From: Rhodospirillaceae bacterium
GTDB taxonomy: Bacteria > Pseudomonadota > Alphaproteobacteria > GCA-2721365
Direction: 5' to 3'
DNA: 59,798 nt
Assembly: GCA_002721365.1 (NCBI GenBank)
Contig: PBKC01000036.1
Coordinates: 1-59,798, forward strand
A model generated the notes under the pieces. That model was not told the origin of the DNA, did no database searches, and saw only the letters and a list, made by a program, of their open reading frames with translations. The number at the start of each line of letters is the position of its first letter. The first letter of the stretch is position 1. This document shows positions 44,984-53,607 of this stretch, in pieces. The position numbers and the translations under genes were made by a program.

Positions 44984-46344
44984 AGGAGGTTCGCCGTCCC
45001 TATCTCTGGCTGCTTGCCGGGGTGGCTGTGGGAGCCGTCGTCGCGGCGGTGGGCGGCATAGCGGCGCTGCTCGATCTGGACGGCATGATTGCTGGCGCGC
45101 TGATCCTTGTCGGTACCGCCGGAGTACTGTTGTCCGCAGCGCCACTGGTCGTCCGGATCATCAAGCTGTTCGACGCCTTGGAACGCCATCGCGGCGATCT
45201 GGCGGCGATGGCGGCCTATGGTGCTCCGCCGGGCATTCCCGCCGACAATGAGGATGCAGTGGCCGGGACCAGGCGCCTGACCACGCTGCTCGCCGATCTC
45301 GGCGGGCGGATGGCGCTCGACCGGGCCTCGCCCGAGAAGCGCCTGGCGGCGATCGTGGCGGCGATCGACCAGGCCGTGGTCGTGACCACCGAATCGGGGC
45401 TGGTGAGCCTCGTCAACGCGGCGGCGAAGACGCTGTTAGGCACCGACCGGGTGGCCGTCGGCACCAGTCTGTTCGCCGCGTTGGACCGTGAGGAAACGGT
45501 CAAGCTGGCGCTTGCCGCCCGCGAGAAGGGGATGCCGCAGACGACGACGCTCGAAACCGTCGACGGGCGGCGATTGGAGGCCAGGGTGGTCGATCTCGGT
45601 CAGCATGGCGGCACCGTTTATTTCCTGCCCATGCCGGACGTCGATAAGGGGGCGGTGCCGCTGCCGCAGATCGATCACGACCCCAGCCTTCACGATCGCC
45701 TGCCGCAGCCCGCCGCCGCCCCGACCGCCGAGACCTCGCTTGCCGATCTCGCCGCGGTGATTCTCGATACCGAAACGACGGGGCTGGACGTTGACGCCGA
45801 TCGGATCGTGGCCGTGGGGGGCGTCTGCGTCCAAGGTCTCCGGGTCTTCCGGGCGGCGGCGATCGACCGGTTGGTTTCTCCGGGTGTCTCGATCCCGCGC
45901 CAGTCGATCGCCGTCCACGGCATTACCGATGCCATGGTCAAGGATGCGCCGCCGGTCACCGCGCTGCTGGAGGAACTGGCCGGTCTGTTCGAGAACCGAG
46001 TCGTCGTCGGGTATCAGATCGGTTTCGATCTCGCGGTGCTGGCGGCGGAAGCGGAGCGGAACGGCTATCCCTGGACCCCGCCCCTCAGTCTTGATGTCCT
46101 GCGGCTGGTTGCCGCCCTTGAGCCGCGATCGTCGGAACGGGACCTCGATCAGGTGGCGGAACGGCTGGGTGTCACCACGGCCGGTCGCTATACGGCGCTG
46201 GGCGACGCTCTGATGACCGCCGAGGTTTTCGTTCGCCTGATTCCGCGGCTGGCCGAGCGGGGAATTCACACTCTGGGTGATGCAATCGACCTAAGTAACG
46301 GTGCCAAAGCCGTCATTCGCCTTCAGAAGGCGTCTGGCTGGTAA
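44980..46344 (+). CDS. membrane-anchored DnaQ-like 3'-5' exonuclease
   Basis: 454 residues. Two N-terminal membrane segments (about 7-30 and 37-58), a PAS-like linker (about 120-220) and a C-terminal DEDDh exonuclease: Exo I motif VILDTETTGLD (D263, E265), VHGITDAMVKDAPP, then YQIGFDLAVLAAEA and RYTALGDALMTAEVF. This arrangement differs from the replicative epsilon subunit. Such proteins are repeatedly coupled with CBS-DUF294 genes beside SSS symporters; the joint function is not known. Start is GTG, overlapping the previous stop. Confidence 0.88.
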   Translation: MKEVRRPYLWLLAGVAVGAVVAAVGGIAALLDLDGMIAGALILVGTAGVLLSAAPLVVRIIKLFDALERHRGDLAAMAAYGAPPGIPADNEDAVAGTRRLTTLLADLGGRMALDRASPEKRLAAIVAAIDQAVVVTTESGLVSLVNAAAKTLLGTDRVAVGTSLFAALDREETVKLALAAREKGMPQTTTLETVDGRRLEARVVDLGQHGGTVYFLPMPDVDKGAVPLPQIDHDPSLHDRLPQPAAAPTAETSLADLAAVILDTETTGLDVDADRIVAVGGVCVQGLRVFRAAAIDRLVSPGVSIPRQSIAVHGITDAMVKDAPPVTALLEELAGLFENRVVVGYQIGFDLAVLAAEAERNGYPWTPPLSLDVLRLVAALEPRSSERDLDQVAERLGVTTAGRYTALGDALMTAEVFVRLIPRLAERGIHTLGDAIDLSNGAKAVIRLQKASGW

Positions 46345-46355
46345 CGGCTTGCCGG

Positions 46356-46811
46356 TCAGTCGAGGGTATCGAGGTTTTCGACCACCTTCCCTCGGATACG
46401 GTAGGAATGCCCCCGGAACAGGGCGATCAGGCGGCCTTCCCGGCCCGACACCGTGACGTCGTAGATGCCTGTCCGGCCTCCGCTCGTGCGTGCTTCGGCC
46501 GTGGCTGTCAGGACCTCGCCCGGTTCGCCGGCGGCGATGAAGCTCACCTCTGCGGCCTGGGCCAGGGTGACCGCGTTGCGGCTGTTGCAGGCGATGGCGA
46601 AGGCGGTATCGGCCAAGGTAAAAATGACCCCGCCATGGCAGATGTCATGGCCGTTCAGCATATCGTCGCGAACCGTCAGGGACAGCGCGCAGCGGCCGAC
46701 TGCGACCGACTCCACGCGCATTCCCAGCCGGCCGAATACCCGATCGGTCTCGGCCATCCGTGCGGCGACGGCCGCGGCGGTGGCGTTACCGTGGCTGTCA
46801 TCCGCGTCCAT
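46356..46811 (-). CDS. paaI: hotdog-fold thioesterase, PaaI type
   Basis: 151 residues from ATG 46811, two bases after the paaG stop. The hotdog motif is complete: NGHDICHGGVIFTLADTAFAIACNS (catalytic Asp, HGG) and GEVLTATAEARTSGGRTGIYDVTV. PaaI hydrolyses stalled phenylacetyl-CoA pathway intermediates. Linkage to paaG supports the PaaI name. Other paa genes are not in the window. It is convergent with the exonuclease gene, 11 bases away. Confidence 0.9.
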   Translation of the reverse strand: MDADDSHGNATAAAVAARMAETDRVFGRLGMRVESVAVGRCALSLTVRDDMLNGHDICHGGVIFTLADTAFAIACNSRNAVTLAQAAEVSFIAAGEPGEVLTATAEARTSGGRTGIYDVTVSGREGRLIALFRGHSYRIRGKVVENLDTLD

Positions 46812-46813
46812 CT

Positions 46814-47596
46814 TCAGCGTCCGTGGAAATTGGCGGGGCGTTTCTCCAGGAACGCAGCCACGCCTTCGCGATAGTCCTCGCTCCATCCGGCGACGCGCTG
46901 GAGATCGCGTTCGAGGTCGAGCTGCGAGTCGAGCGAGTTGTCGAACGAGGCATTCATCGCCCGCTTGATGAGAGCCAGCCCATGCGTGGACTGCGACGCG
47001 AGGTGACGGGCCATCTTTCCGGCCTCGTCCATCAGCGCGTCGTCGTCGACGCATTTCCAGATCAGCCCCCAGGTTTCCGCCTTCTCGGCCGGCAGGGGCT
47101 CCGCCAGCATCGCCAGCGCCATGGCCCGCGCCGGGCCGACGAGGCGCGGCAGCCAGTAGCTGCTGCCGGCATCCGGGACCAGCCCCAGCTTGGCGAAGGC
47201 TTGAATGAAGGTCGCCGAGCGGGCCGCGAGGACGATATCGGCCGCCAGCGCCAAGCTCATCCCGGCGCCCGCGGCGACACCGTTGACGGCTGCGATGACC
47301 GGCATCGGCAAGGCCCGGAGGCGGCGGATCAACGGATTGTAGTTGCTCTCCAGGCCACGTCCCAGATTGGGGCGGTCGGTCTCGGCGAACCGTCTTTCGC
47401 TGAGATCCTGGCCGGCGCAGAACCCGCGCCCGGCTCCGGTGATGATCAGGGCACGAGCCTCTGATTCGACCGAAGTCAGCGCTTCGCGTAATTCTTCGTG
47501 CATTGCGCCGACGACGGCATTGAGCTTATCGGGCCGATTGAGGGTCAGCAGGGCGACCGAGTCGGCGATTTCGAGGATGATGGTGTGGTAGGCCAT
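46814..47596 (-). CDS. paaG: 2-(1,2-epoxy-1,2-dihydrophenyl)acetyl-CoA isomerase
   Basis: 260 residues. Crotonase core: NRPDKLNAV, GAGRGFCAGQDLSERRF (oxyanion hole), NGVAAGAGMSLALAADIVLAA, and the PaaG-type FIQAFAKLGLVPDAGSSYWLPRLVG with the acidic Asp in PDAG. It converts the ring epoxide of phenylacetyl-CoA to the oxepin form. Coupled to paaI. It is preceded by a small gene with a strong ribosome-binding site (47602-47769), suggesting transcription from the shared upstream gap. Confidence 0.92.
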   Translation of the reverse strand: MAYHTIILEIADSVALLTLNRPDKLNAVVGAMHEELREALTSVESEARALIITGAGRGFCAGQDLSERRFAETDRPNLGRGLESNYNPLIRRLRALPMPVIAAVNGVAAGAGMSLALAADIVLAARSATFIQAFAKLGLVPDAGSSYWLPRLVGPARAMALAMLAEPLPAEKAETWGLIWKCVDDDALMDEAGKMARHLASQSTHGLALIKRAMNASFDNSLDSQLDLERDLQRVAGWSEDYREGVAAFLEKRPANFHGR

Positions 47597-47601
47597 GGCG
47601 C

Positions 47602-47769
47602 TTACCGCCGACCGAGCGCCGTGCGAGTCTCGCTGCCGCAGACCTTCCCTGCATTTCGGGCGGCCAGATGGCTCCGGTTTCCAGCGAGGAAGAGCGCCAC
47701 CGATCGGTATCGCCAGACAGAAGCTTCGCTGCCCGAATGCTTCGGTCGGATGTGGTCGAAATCGCTCAT
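47602..47769 (-). CDS. small protein (55 codons) ahead of paaG
   Basis: A short frame from ATG 47769 to TAA 47602, starting MSDFDHIRPKHSGSEAS, with AAGGAGG nine bases before the ATG, one of the best Shine-Dalgarno sequences in the window. Its stop is five bases before paaG. It is basic, with no membrane segment. It could be a leader peptide controlling paaG translation or an uncharacterised small protein; the ribosome site rather than sequence conservation is the main support. Confidence 0.5.
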   Translation of the reverse strand: MSDFDHIRPKHSGSEASVWRYRSVALFLAGNRSHLAARNAGKVCGSETRTALGRR

Positions 47770-47950
47770 TTCACCGCGCCTCCTTAGATTTACCAGTAGC
47801 TCAAATGCGTGCGCCGAGGAAGCGTGACCGGGCCCGGCGGGGCGGGAAGTCCAGCGAATTGCGGTTGCGGCGATGAGTCGGAAATGGAAGAATTACACCA
47901 GCTTAAGACACATCGACGGCTTCCGGATGCGGGAAGCAGCAGGGGGAATT

Positions 47951-48877
47951 ATGGTGAACTATCGCAATACCCTGATCGCCGCGTTTGTCGGATTGGTCGG
48001 GTGGCTGGGGATGGCCCCGGCGTCGATGGCCGAACCAACGTTCGTCGGCCCGGAAAAGTGCCAGGAATGCCATAAGGAAGAGCACAAAGTCTGGGAAGGC
48101 ACGAAGCATTTCGAGTCGTTCCGGGAAGTCCATCGCGCGAAAGGCGCTCGCGAGATCGCCGAGGCGACCGGTGAACGCAACATGCGTCGCAGCGATGTCT
48201 GCACCATCTGCCATTACACGGTGATCGACGACAGGGCCGAAGCCGGCCCGTCCTGTGAAAGCTGCCATGGGCCGGCGTCCGAGTGGATCGAGATCCACAA
48301 CGACTACGGCGGCAAGGAAGTGAAGCGAGAGCAGGAGACTCCCGAGCACAAGGCCGAGCGCATGGCGAAGGCCGCCGCTGCCGGGATGATCTGGCCGACC
48401 GAGAAGTTCGACGTGGCGATGAACTGCAACGGCTGCCACGGCTTGGCCAATCCGAAGCTGTCGGGTGAGAACGTCGCGTTGATGCTCGACAACGATCATC
48501 CGATCAAGCCGGACTGGAATCTGGTCGCCTATTCGCAAGGCAGCGTCCGTCACCGTTTCTATCCGCCGGACGTCAATACCAATCAGAAGATGTCCGAGCC
48601 GGAGCTCGCGCGTCTTTTCGTGACCGGTAAGATCGCGAAGCTGCTGTCCGCGACGCAGGCGATGGGCAAGACGGATCACGCCAAGTATGTCGAGGCGCAG
48701 CAGGCGCGGATCGCCGACGCCAAGTCCGGTTTGGCGCCGGTATCGGTGCCGGAGGTGCAGGCTTTCGTGGGCGACCCCACGGAAGACAACGCGCGGAACG
48801 CGATCGCCGCGATCGAGGACAAGGACCTCACGGGCGAAGTCGGGGGGATGCTGCCGCCCGAGAGCGCCTACAAGTAG
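47951..48877 (+). CDS. periplasmic tetrahaem cytochrome c (c554-like)
   Basis: 308 residues from ATG 47951 (AGGGGGA upstream; an earlier in-frame ATG adds a non-signal tail). A signal peptide ends ASMA at 27. Four CXXCH haem sites are at 37-41 (CQECH), 84-88 (CTICH), 102-106 (CESCH) and 159-163 (CNGCH). The opening FVGPEKCQECHKEEHKVW and the haem spacing resemble cytochrome c554 of ammonia oxidisers, although here a C-terminal helical region of about 140 residues is added. Likely a periplasmic electron carrier. It has its own terminator (48889), so it is transcribed apart from the following operon. Confidence 0.92.
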   Translation: MVNYRNTLIAAFVGLVGWLGMAPASMAEPTFVGPEKCQECHKEEHKVWEGTKHFESFREVHRAKGAREIAEATGERNMRRSDVCTICHYTVIDDRAEAGPSCESCHGPASEWIEIHNDYGGKEVKREQETPEHKAERMAKAAAAGMIWPTEKFDVAMNCNGCHGLANPKLSGENVALMLDNDHPIKPDWNLVAYSQGSVRHRFYPPDVNTNQKMSEPELARLFVTGKIAKLLSATQAMGKTDHAKYVEAQQARIADAKSGLAPVSVPEVQAFVGDPTEDNARNAIAAIEDKDLTGEVGGMLPPESAYK

Positions 48878-48888
48878 GTTTCCGTCAT

Positions 48889-48950
48889 CCGCCGTCACGC
48901 GATGCCGATCGAGCGTAAGAGATCGGCCGAGCGTGACGGCGGTCGCTTTT
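48889..48950 (+). terminator. terminator after tetrahaem cytochrome gene
   Basis: A 12-bp outer stem (CCGCCGTCACGC at 48889-48900 with GCGTGACGGCGG at 48931-48942) encloses a 6-bp inner stem (CCGATC/GATCGG) and is followed by TCGCTTTT. It separates the tetrahaem gene from the operon starting at 49008. Confidence 0.8.
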
Positions 48951-49007
48951 GCGAATTCAACCGATCCGTTAGAGTATCGGCTCCACTAACGCTGCGGGGG
49001 TGCATAG

Positions 49008-50684
49008 GTGGTATCGGTAGCGACAATGGCTCGCCCTCAACGTTGGGACGAGCCGTTCGGCCCGGATATGACGGACGAGGATGTCGCTCGTCTTATGGAG
49101 CGGCCCGAGATCGCATCGATCGAGGCCGACAAGTTTCCCGGCCATACCCCCCTCGAAGGCATCCTCAAGAACGATACCCGCATCGTCCGTGTTCAGCCGG
49201 GCGACTTGGTGGTCCGCGAAGGCGACTACGGCAACTCGGCATTCCTGGTCATGTCCGGGAAATTGCGGGTGGTCCTGGCGCCGGGGCTTCCCGGTAGCCT
49301 GCTCGGCCGGCAGCCGGTTCACCGCAAGGGCTTTTTCGAAGCCCTGTCGCAGCTGTGGCGGAATCGTGCCCATGCCGAAGCGCGGCCGACCAACCGCCGC
49401 GGGCGTTACGACAGCGGGCTGCGTCGCGGGCCGGATGCTGCGCATACGCATATCTATTTGCAGGACACGCCGTCGGTGCTGGACGAATACCGCACCGCGA
49501 CGCTGGGCGACGGGGCCTTGTTCGGCGAGCTTGCGGCCTTGGGGCGTGTGCCGCGCACCGCGACGATCTTTGCCGAGACCGAGGCCGAGCTTCTGGAGAT
49601 CCGCCGGCAGGGGCTGCGCGAGTTGCGCCGCTACGATATCGGCTGGCGGCGGCTGATCGACGAACGTTACCGCCGCAACGCTCTTACCGTTCATCTGACT
49701 GAGAACCCGCTGTTCAAGGGGCTCGACGAGGAGTCCCTGCAGCAGGTCGCCAGCCGGACGCTGTTTGAGACCTATGGCAGCTTCGACTGGCATGTCAGCT
49801 ACAAGCAGATGCGAAAGCGGGGCGAGAGCGACATCTCGAAGGAGCCGTGGATCGTCCGCGAGGGCGATTATCCGGATGGGCTGCTGATGATCCGTGCCGG
49901 TTTCGCGCGGGTCTCGGTAAAGACCGGACGCGGCCACCGAACCCTCACCTACCTTGGCGCTGGCGACCATTTCGGCCTGCCCGAGCTTTACGCCCTATGG
50001 AAGGGCGAGGAGACGGTGATGCGCGCCTCGCTGACGGCGCTGGGTTATGTCGATGTGCTGCGGGTGCCGGCGCCGGTGCTGGAGGAACACGTCTTCCCGA
50101 AGGTTCAGTCTGTTGAGGATCCGATCGCACTCGGCGTCGATACCACCATGGCCGAGGTGGCGCTGATCGAATGGGCGACGGACGAGCGTTTCATCAATGG
50201 GCGTCAGGCGATGCTCATCGACCTCGACCGCTGTGTGCGATGCGACGATTGTGTCCGGGCTTGCGCGTCGACCCATGACGGCAATCCGCGCTTCGTGCGA
50301 CAGGGCAAGACCTTCGACCACTGGATGGTGGCGAATGCCTGCATGCACTGCGCGGACCCCGTCTGCATGATCGGCTGCCCGACGGGCGCTATCCACCGCA
50401 CGCCCCAGGGCGGCATGGTGGTGATCAACGACGTCACCTGCATCGGTTGCGCGACCTGCGCCAATTCCTGCCCGTACGGCAATATCCGCATGGTCGAGAT
50501 CGCCGACGAGAAGGGCAATCTGCTGCTCGATCCGGACAAGCAGATGCCGATCCTCAAGGCGACCAAGTGCGACCTCTGCTCGACCCAGCCGGGCGGTCCG
50601 GCCTGCGCGCGGGCCTGCCCGCATGACGCGCTTCGCCGTGTCGACTTCCAGCCCGAAGACCTGTTTGAAGAGACGCTCGGATGA
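49008..50684 (+). CDS. fusion of two cyclic-nucleotide-binding domains with a four-cluster ferredoxin
   Basis: 558 residues. Two cNMP-binding (CAP-like) domains: about 55-200 with the phosphate-binding cassette FGELAALGRVPRTAT (172-186), and about 235-362. The first has a basic insert at about 100-160. The C-terminal part is a DMSO-reductase-B/HybA-like ferredoxin with four [4Fe-4S] sites: Cys 409/412/415/419, 445/448/453/457, 478/481/484/488 and 521/524/533/537. No signal peptide or Tat motif, so it is cytoplasmic. It could pass electrons to the membrane protein encoded next (ATGA overlap), with activity gated by a nucleotide. GTG 49008 is taken as start; ATG 49026 is an alternative. Confidence 0.88.
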   Translation: MVSVATMARPQRWDEPFGPDMTDEDVARLMERPEIASIEADKFPGHTPLEGILKNDTRIVRVQPGDLVVREGDYGNSAFLVMSGKLRVVLAPGLPGSLLGRQPVHRKGFFEALSQLWRNRAHAEARPTNRRGRYDSGLRRGPDAAHTHIYLQDTPSVLDEYRTATLGDGALFGELAALGRVPRTATIFAETEAELLEIRRQGLRELRRYDIGWRRLIDERYRRNALTVHLTENPLFKGLDEESLQQVASRTLFETYGSFDWHVSYKQMRKRGESDISKEPWIVREGDYPDGLLMIRAGFARVSVKTGRGHRTLTYLGAGDHFGLPELYALWKGEETVMRASLTALGYVDVLRVPAPVLEEHVFPKVQSVEDPIALGVDTTMAEVALIEWATDERFINGRQAMLIDLDRCVRCDDCVRACASTHDGNPRFVRQGKTFDHWMVANACMHCADPVCMIGCPTGAIHRTPQGGMVVINDVTCIGCATCANSCPYGNIRMVEIADEKGNLLLDPDKQMPILKATKCDLCSTQPGGPACARACPHDALRRVDFQPEDLFEETLG

Positions 50685-51502
50685 GGGCTTCGCCGCGTAT
50701 CACGCGCAACGTCACGCTCGCGGTCTTGGCGCTGATCGTCTTCGGTGCGCTCTGGTGGCAAAGCCGCAAGGATATCGTCTCGCTGTCGGACCCGGTGATC
50801 TGGACGGGCTACACCCTGTTCGGCTTCATGGTGTTCCTGTTTCTATTCCAGTCGCGCAAACGGCTGTCGATGGTCCCGCTGGGCCGCGCGGCCCATTGGA
50901 CCGGACTGCATGCGGTTGGCGGGTTGCTCGGTGTCGGGGTGTTCTGGCTGCACACGGGCAAGCTCTGGCCGCAAGGCGGCTACGAGCAGGCGCTGGCGGC
51001 GCTGTTCTATATCGTCAGCATCAGCGGCGCGGTCGGCTACGGTATGCTGATCATGTATCCGAAGCGGCTCACCCAGCGTGATGTCGAGGTGATCTACGAG
51101 CGGATCCCCGGGATCATCAGCGATTTCCGCGAGGCGGCGGAAGAGGTGGTGCTCGCCTGCACCCGGGATACCGGCAGCGACACGCTGTCGCGCCACTACC
51201 TCGAAACCTTCTACTGGTTTTTCCAGCGTCCGCGGTTCTTCTTCTCCCACGTGGTGGATGCCGATCTGGCGGACCATTGGGTCCGTAAGCAGTCCGCCGT
51301 GGTGGGACGGTACCTCGATGCAGCCGAGAAGCCCTATCTCGACAAGCTGCGCGAGATTGCCCACGCCAAGACCAAGATCGACTTCAATTACGCGGTCCAG
51401 ACGGTGATGAAGGCTTGGCTGTTCGTTCATGTGCCGTTGGCGGCGGCGCTGATGATGCTGGCCATCTGGCATCTGATCGTCGTGAACGTGTACGCCCTAT
51501 GA
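50681..51502 (+). CDS. b-type cytochrome-like membrane protein
   Basis: 273 residues, about five membrane segments (11-28, 38-56, 72-92, 103-124, 245-268). Histidines fall in the right places for haem b: H72 and H77, H91, H250 and H264. A soluble loop of about 110 residues separates TM4 and TM5. No family is recognised beyond a cytochrome-b-like pattern. It overlaps the ferredoxin gene before it and the decahaem gene after it (ATGA both times), which implies a stoichiometric complex that passes electrons across the inner membrane. Confidence 0.78.
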   Translation: MRASPRITRNVTLAVLALIVFGALWWQSRKDIVSLSDPVIWTGYTLFGFMVFLFLFQSRKRLSMVPLGRAAHWTGLHAVGGLLGVGVFWLHTGKLWPQGGYEQALAALFYIVSISGAVGYGMLIMYPKRLTQRDVEVIYERIPGIISDFREAAEEVVLACTRDTGSDTLSRHYLETFYWFFQRPRFFFSHVVDADLADHWVRKQSAVVGRYLDAAEKPYLDKLREIAHAKTKIDFNYAVQTVMKAWLFVHVPLAAALMMLAIWHLIVVNVYAL

Positions 51503-53607
51503 GCCGCTCACCGTCAGGGGGGAAAGACCCGCTCGGGATCGATCCGTACGACTTTGTCGGCGGCGTCACCCCCTTCGATGCCGATTACGAGCGCCCGAAT
51601 CAGAACTTCCGCTGCGGCCGGGAGCGGCTGTGGCGCAAGCGGTGTCAGCGCGGGCCGTCGGTAAACGGGGCCTGTCGCGGAACGACCGAATGCACGCCGG
51701 CGCTACGTGGTGGTCGCTACGAATGCCGTCGTCGGGCGGCGGCCGGAGGGCCGTGCTCCGACGGGCCGCTTCCCGACGGCCGTTGCTCGCATTCGCATCC
51801 TCCCTGCGCGCCCCGTCGGACGATGCGCGCGATGCGGAGCCGCCTGACTTTTGTCGTTTCGCTGCTCACGATCGCTCTCATCGTCGCTTTTCTCGGTCTC
51901 GCGCCGGATAGCTCGGCACGGTTGAGTTCGATCAGTCCCGGGCCGCTGACCGGCGCCCACTCCAACTTCACCAGCGCCAAGGGCTGCGTCGCATGCCACG
52001 AACCGCATGGCAGTGGGGCGGCAAGCTGGCTCGAGGCCGCTTTCGTGCCGCGGCCCGAGGGGATCAGCGAGAACTGCCTGGAGTGCCATAAGTTCGACGG
52101 AGAACCGCTGGCGCCGCACAATATGGCCGCGCTGACCATCAAGGCGTCGAGTTCGGCCATGACCGATCTCACCTGCACGAACTGTCATACCGAACACAAA
52201 GGCATCGATGCCGATATCCGCGGCCTGAGCGACGCCCAGTGCAATACCTGTCATCAGAAGAAGTTCGCGAGCTTCGCTGACGGGCATCCAGCCTTCAAAC
52301 CGAACTATCCTCACGACCAGAAGAGTTCGGTCTGGTTCGATCACGCATCGCATTTCGGCAAGCATTTCATCGACGACAAGTATGTCGAACGGGCTCCGAA
52401 GATGTGTTCCGCCTGCCATCAGGTGCAGAACGCGGACCTGCGGGTCGAGCCGTCGAGTTTCGAGCAGAGCTGCGCGTCCTGCCATGCCGACAACATCCCT
52501 GCACGCGAGCTTGTGCTGTGGACCTGGCCGGAAATTCTCGACAACGAGATCGATCAGGAAGAGGTGGTCGATCTGTGCGGCCCGACGCGCGATCAGTTCG
52601 AGGCGATGCGCGATCGGTTGGCGACGTTGGAAGCAGGCGACCTGCCGGACGAACCCGAGGAGGAAGAGTTCTACGGCGTCTCCCTGGATTATCTGTCGCC
52701 GTTTGCCGCGTTCATCCTGGGCGTTCCGTCCGACGACGTCGACGAGTATGGCGGTCCGGTGCAGTCGTTGGCCTTGGAGGTCCTGGAAGACGGTATCCAG
52801 CCGCTGGCGGAGCGGATCGACGACCTGGCGGGCAAGCCGGTATCCGAGGATATGTTCGCGCGCCTGAGCCCGGAAGTCGTGAAAGGCGCGTTCTGTGCCT
52901 GGGCCGCGAACACCGAATACGAGAGCCCGGCCGATCCGGAGTTCGGCGGGTGGTACGCGGACGGCGTCGGCATCCGTTACAAGCCGGCGAAGCACGCAGG
53001 GGTGGTTCCCAAGGCGTGGATAGAGTTCGCATTGGCGGCGCCGCAGCTCGCGGCTGCGCAGGGCGCCGATGAGGATGAGATCGAACGTGCGGAGATCTTC
53101 CGTGATTCGATCATCGAGCGTGACGGCGGGGTGGGCGCCTGCACGAAGTGCCATTCGGTTCATGCCGTTCCGGCCGAAACGCCGGAAATGGCGGCCGCGA
53201 TCGATGCGGAGACCGAAGGCGGAGAGGCCGAAGAGCCCGATGCGGAAGCAGATGCAGAAGCGCCTGCTGAAGATGGGCTGGAAGTCCTCGATGTGGCTTG
53301 GCAGTTCCGCCAAGCCGACGTGCGGCCGTTTGTCCATTACTCGCATGCGCCGCATTTGAACCTTCTGGGGCGGGACATGGGATGCAAGAATTGCCATGTC
53401 CTCGATTACGAAGCAGACTACGCAGGGAAGATGAAGTCATTCGACCCGCTGGACTTCGTAAGCAACTTCAAGCCTATTCAGAAGGAGACGTGTACGGAGT
53501 GCCATAGGGAGGGGGGTGTCCGTCAGGACTGTCAATTGTGTCATGATTATCACCTCAACCCCGGATTTAAACTGGAGATCGCTAGTCATGAGGAAGATGC
53601 GTCCTAG
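51499..53607 (+). CDS. membrane-anchored decahaem cytochrome c with cytoplasmic Cys-rich domain
   Basis: 702 residues. A cytosolic N-terminal region holds eight regularly spaced Cys (C39, 49, 59, 65, 76, 86, 96, 103) in Gly/Pro-rich repeats such as GGRYEC and GPLPDGRC, likely a metal or iron-sulfur site. One membrane span follows (about 116-134), then a periplasmic part with ten CXXCH sites: six between 163 and 329 and four near the C-terminus (CTKCH, CKNCH, CTECH, CQLCH), separated by a helical region of about 200 residues. It probably receives electrons from the b-type protein and shares them with soluble cytochromes, or the reverse. No family name is assigned. Confidence 0.85.
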   Translation: MSRSPSGGKDPLGIDPYDFVGGVTPFDADYERPNQNFRCGRERLWRKRCQRGPSVNGACRGTTECTPALRGGRYECRRRAAAGGPCSDGPLPDGRCSHSHPPCAPRRTMRAMRSRLTFVVSLLTIALIVAFLGLAPDSSARLSSISPGPLTGAHSNFTSAKGCVACHEPHGSGAASWLEAAFVPRPEGISENCLECHKFDGEPLAPHNMAALTIKASSSAMTDLTCTNCHTEHKGIDADIRGLSDAQCNTCHQKKFASFADGHPAFKPNYPHDQKSSVWFDHASHFGKHFIDDKYVERAPKMCSACHQVQNADLRVEPSSFEQSCASCHADNIPARELVLWTWPEILDNEIDQEEVVDLCGPTRDQFEAMRDRLATLEAGDLPDEPEEEEFYGVSLDYLSPFAAFILGVPSDDVDEYGGPVQSLALEVLEDGIQPLAERIDDLAGKPVSEDMFARLSPEVVKGAFCAWAANTEYESPADPEFGGWYADGVGIRYKPAKHAGVVPKAWIEFALAAPQLAAAQGADEDEIERAEIFRDSIIERDGGVGACTKCHSVHAVPAETPEMAAAIDAETEGGEAEEPDAEADAEAPAEDGLEVLDVAWQFRQADVRPFVHYSHAPHLNLLGRDMGCKNCHVLDYEADYAGKMKSFDPLDFVSNFKPIQKETCTECHREGGVRQDCQLCHDYHLNPGFKLEIASHEEDAS

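Noticed and set aside
51499..51847. Possible frameshift in the Cys-rich start of the decahaem gene
   Set aside because: The frame is open from the ATGA overlap through the membrane span to the haems, and the Cys spacing is regular, so I treat it as a real domain.
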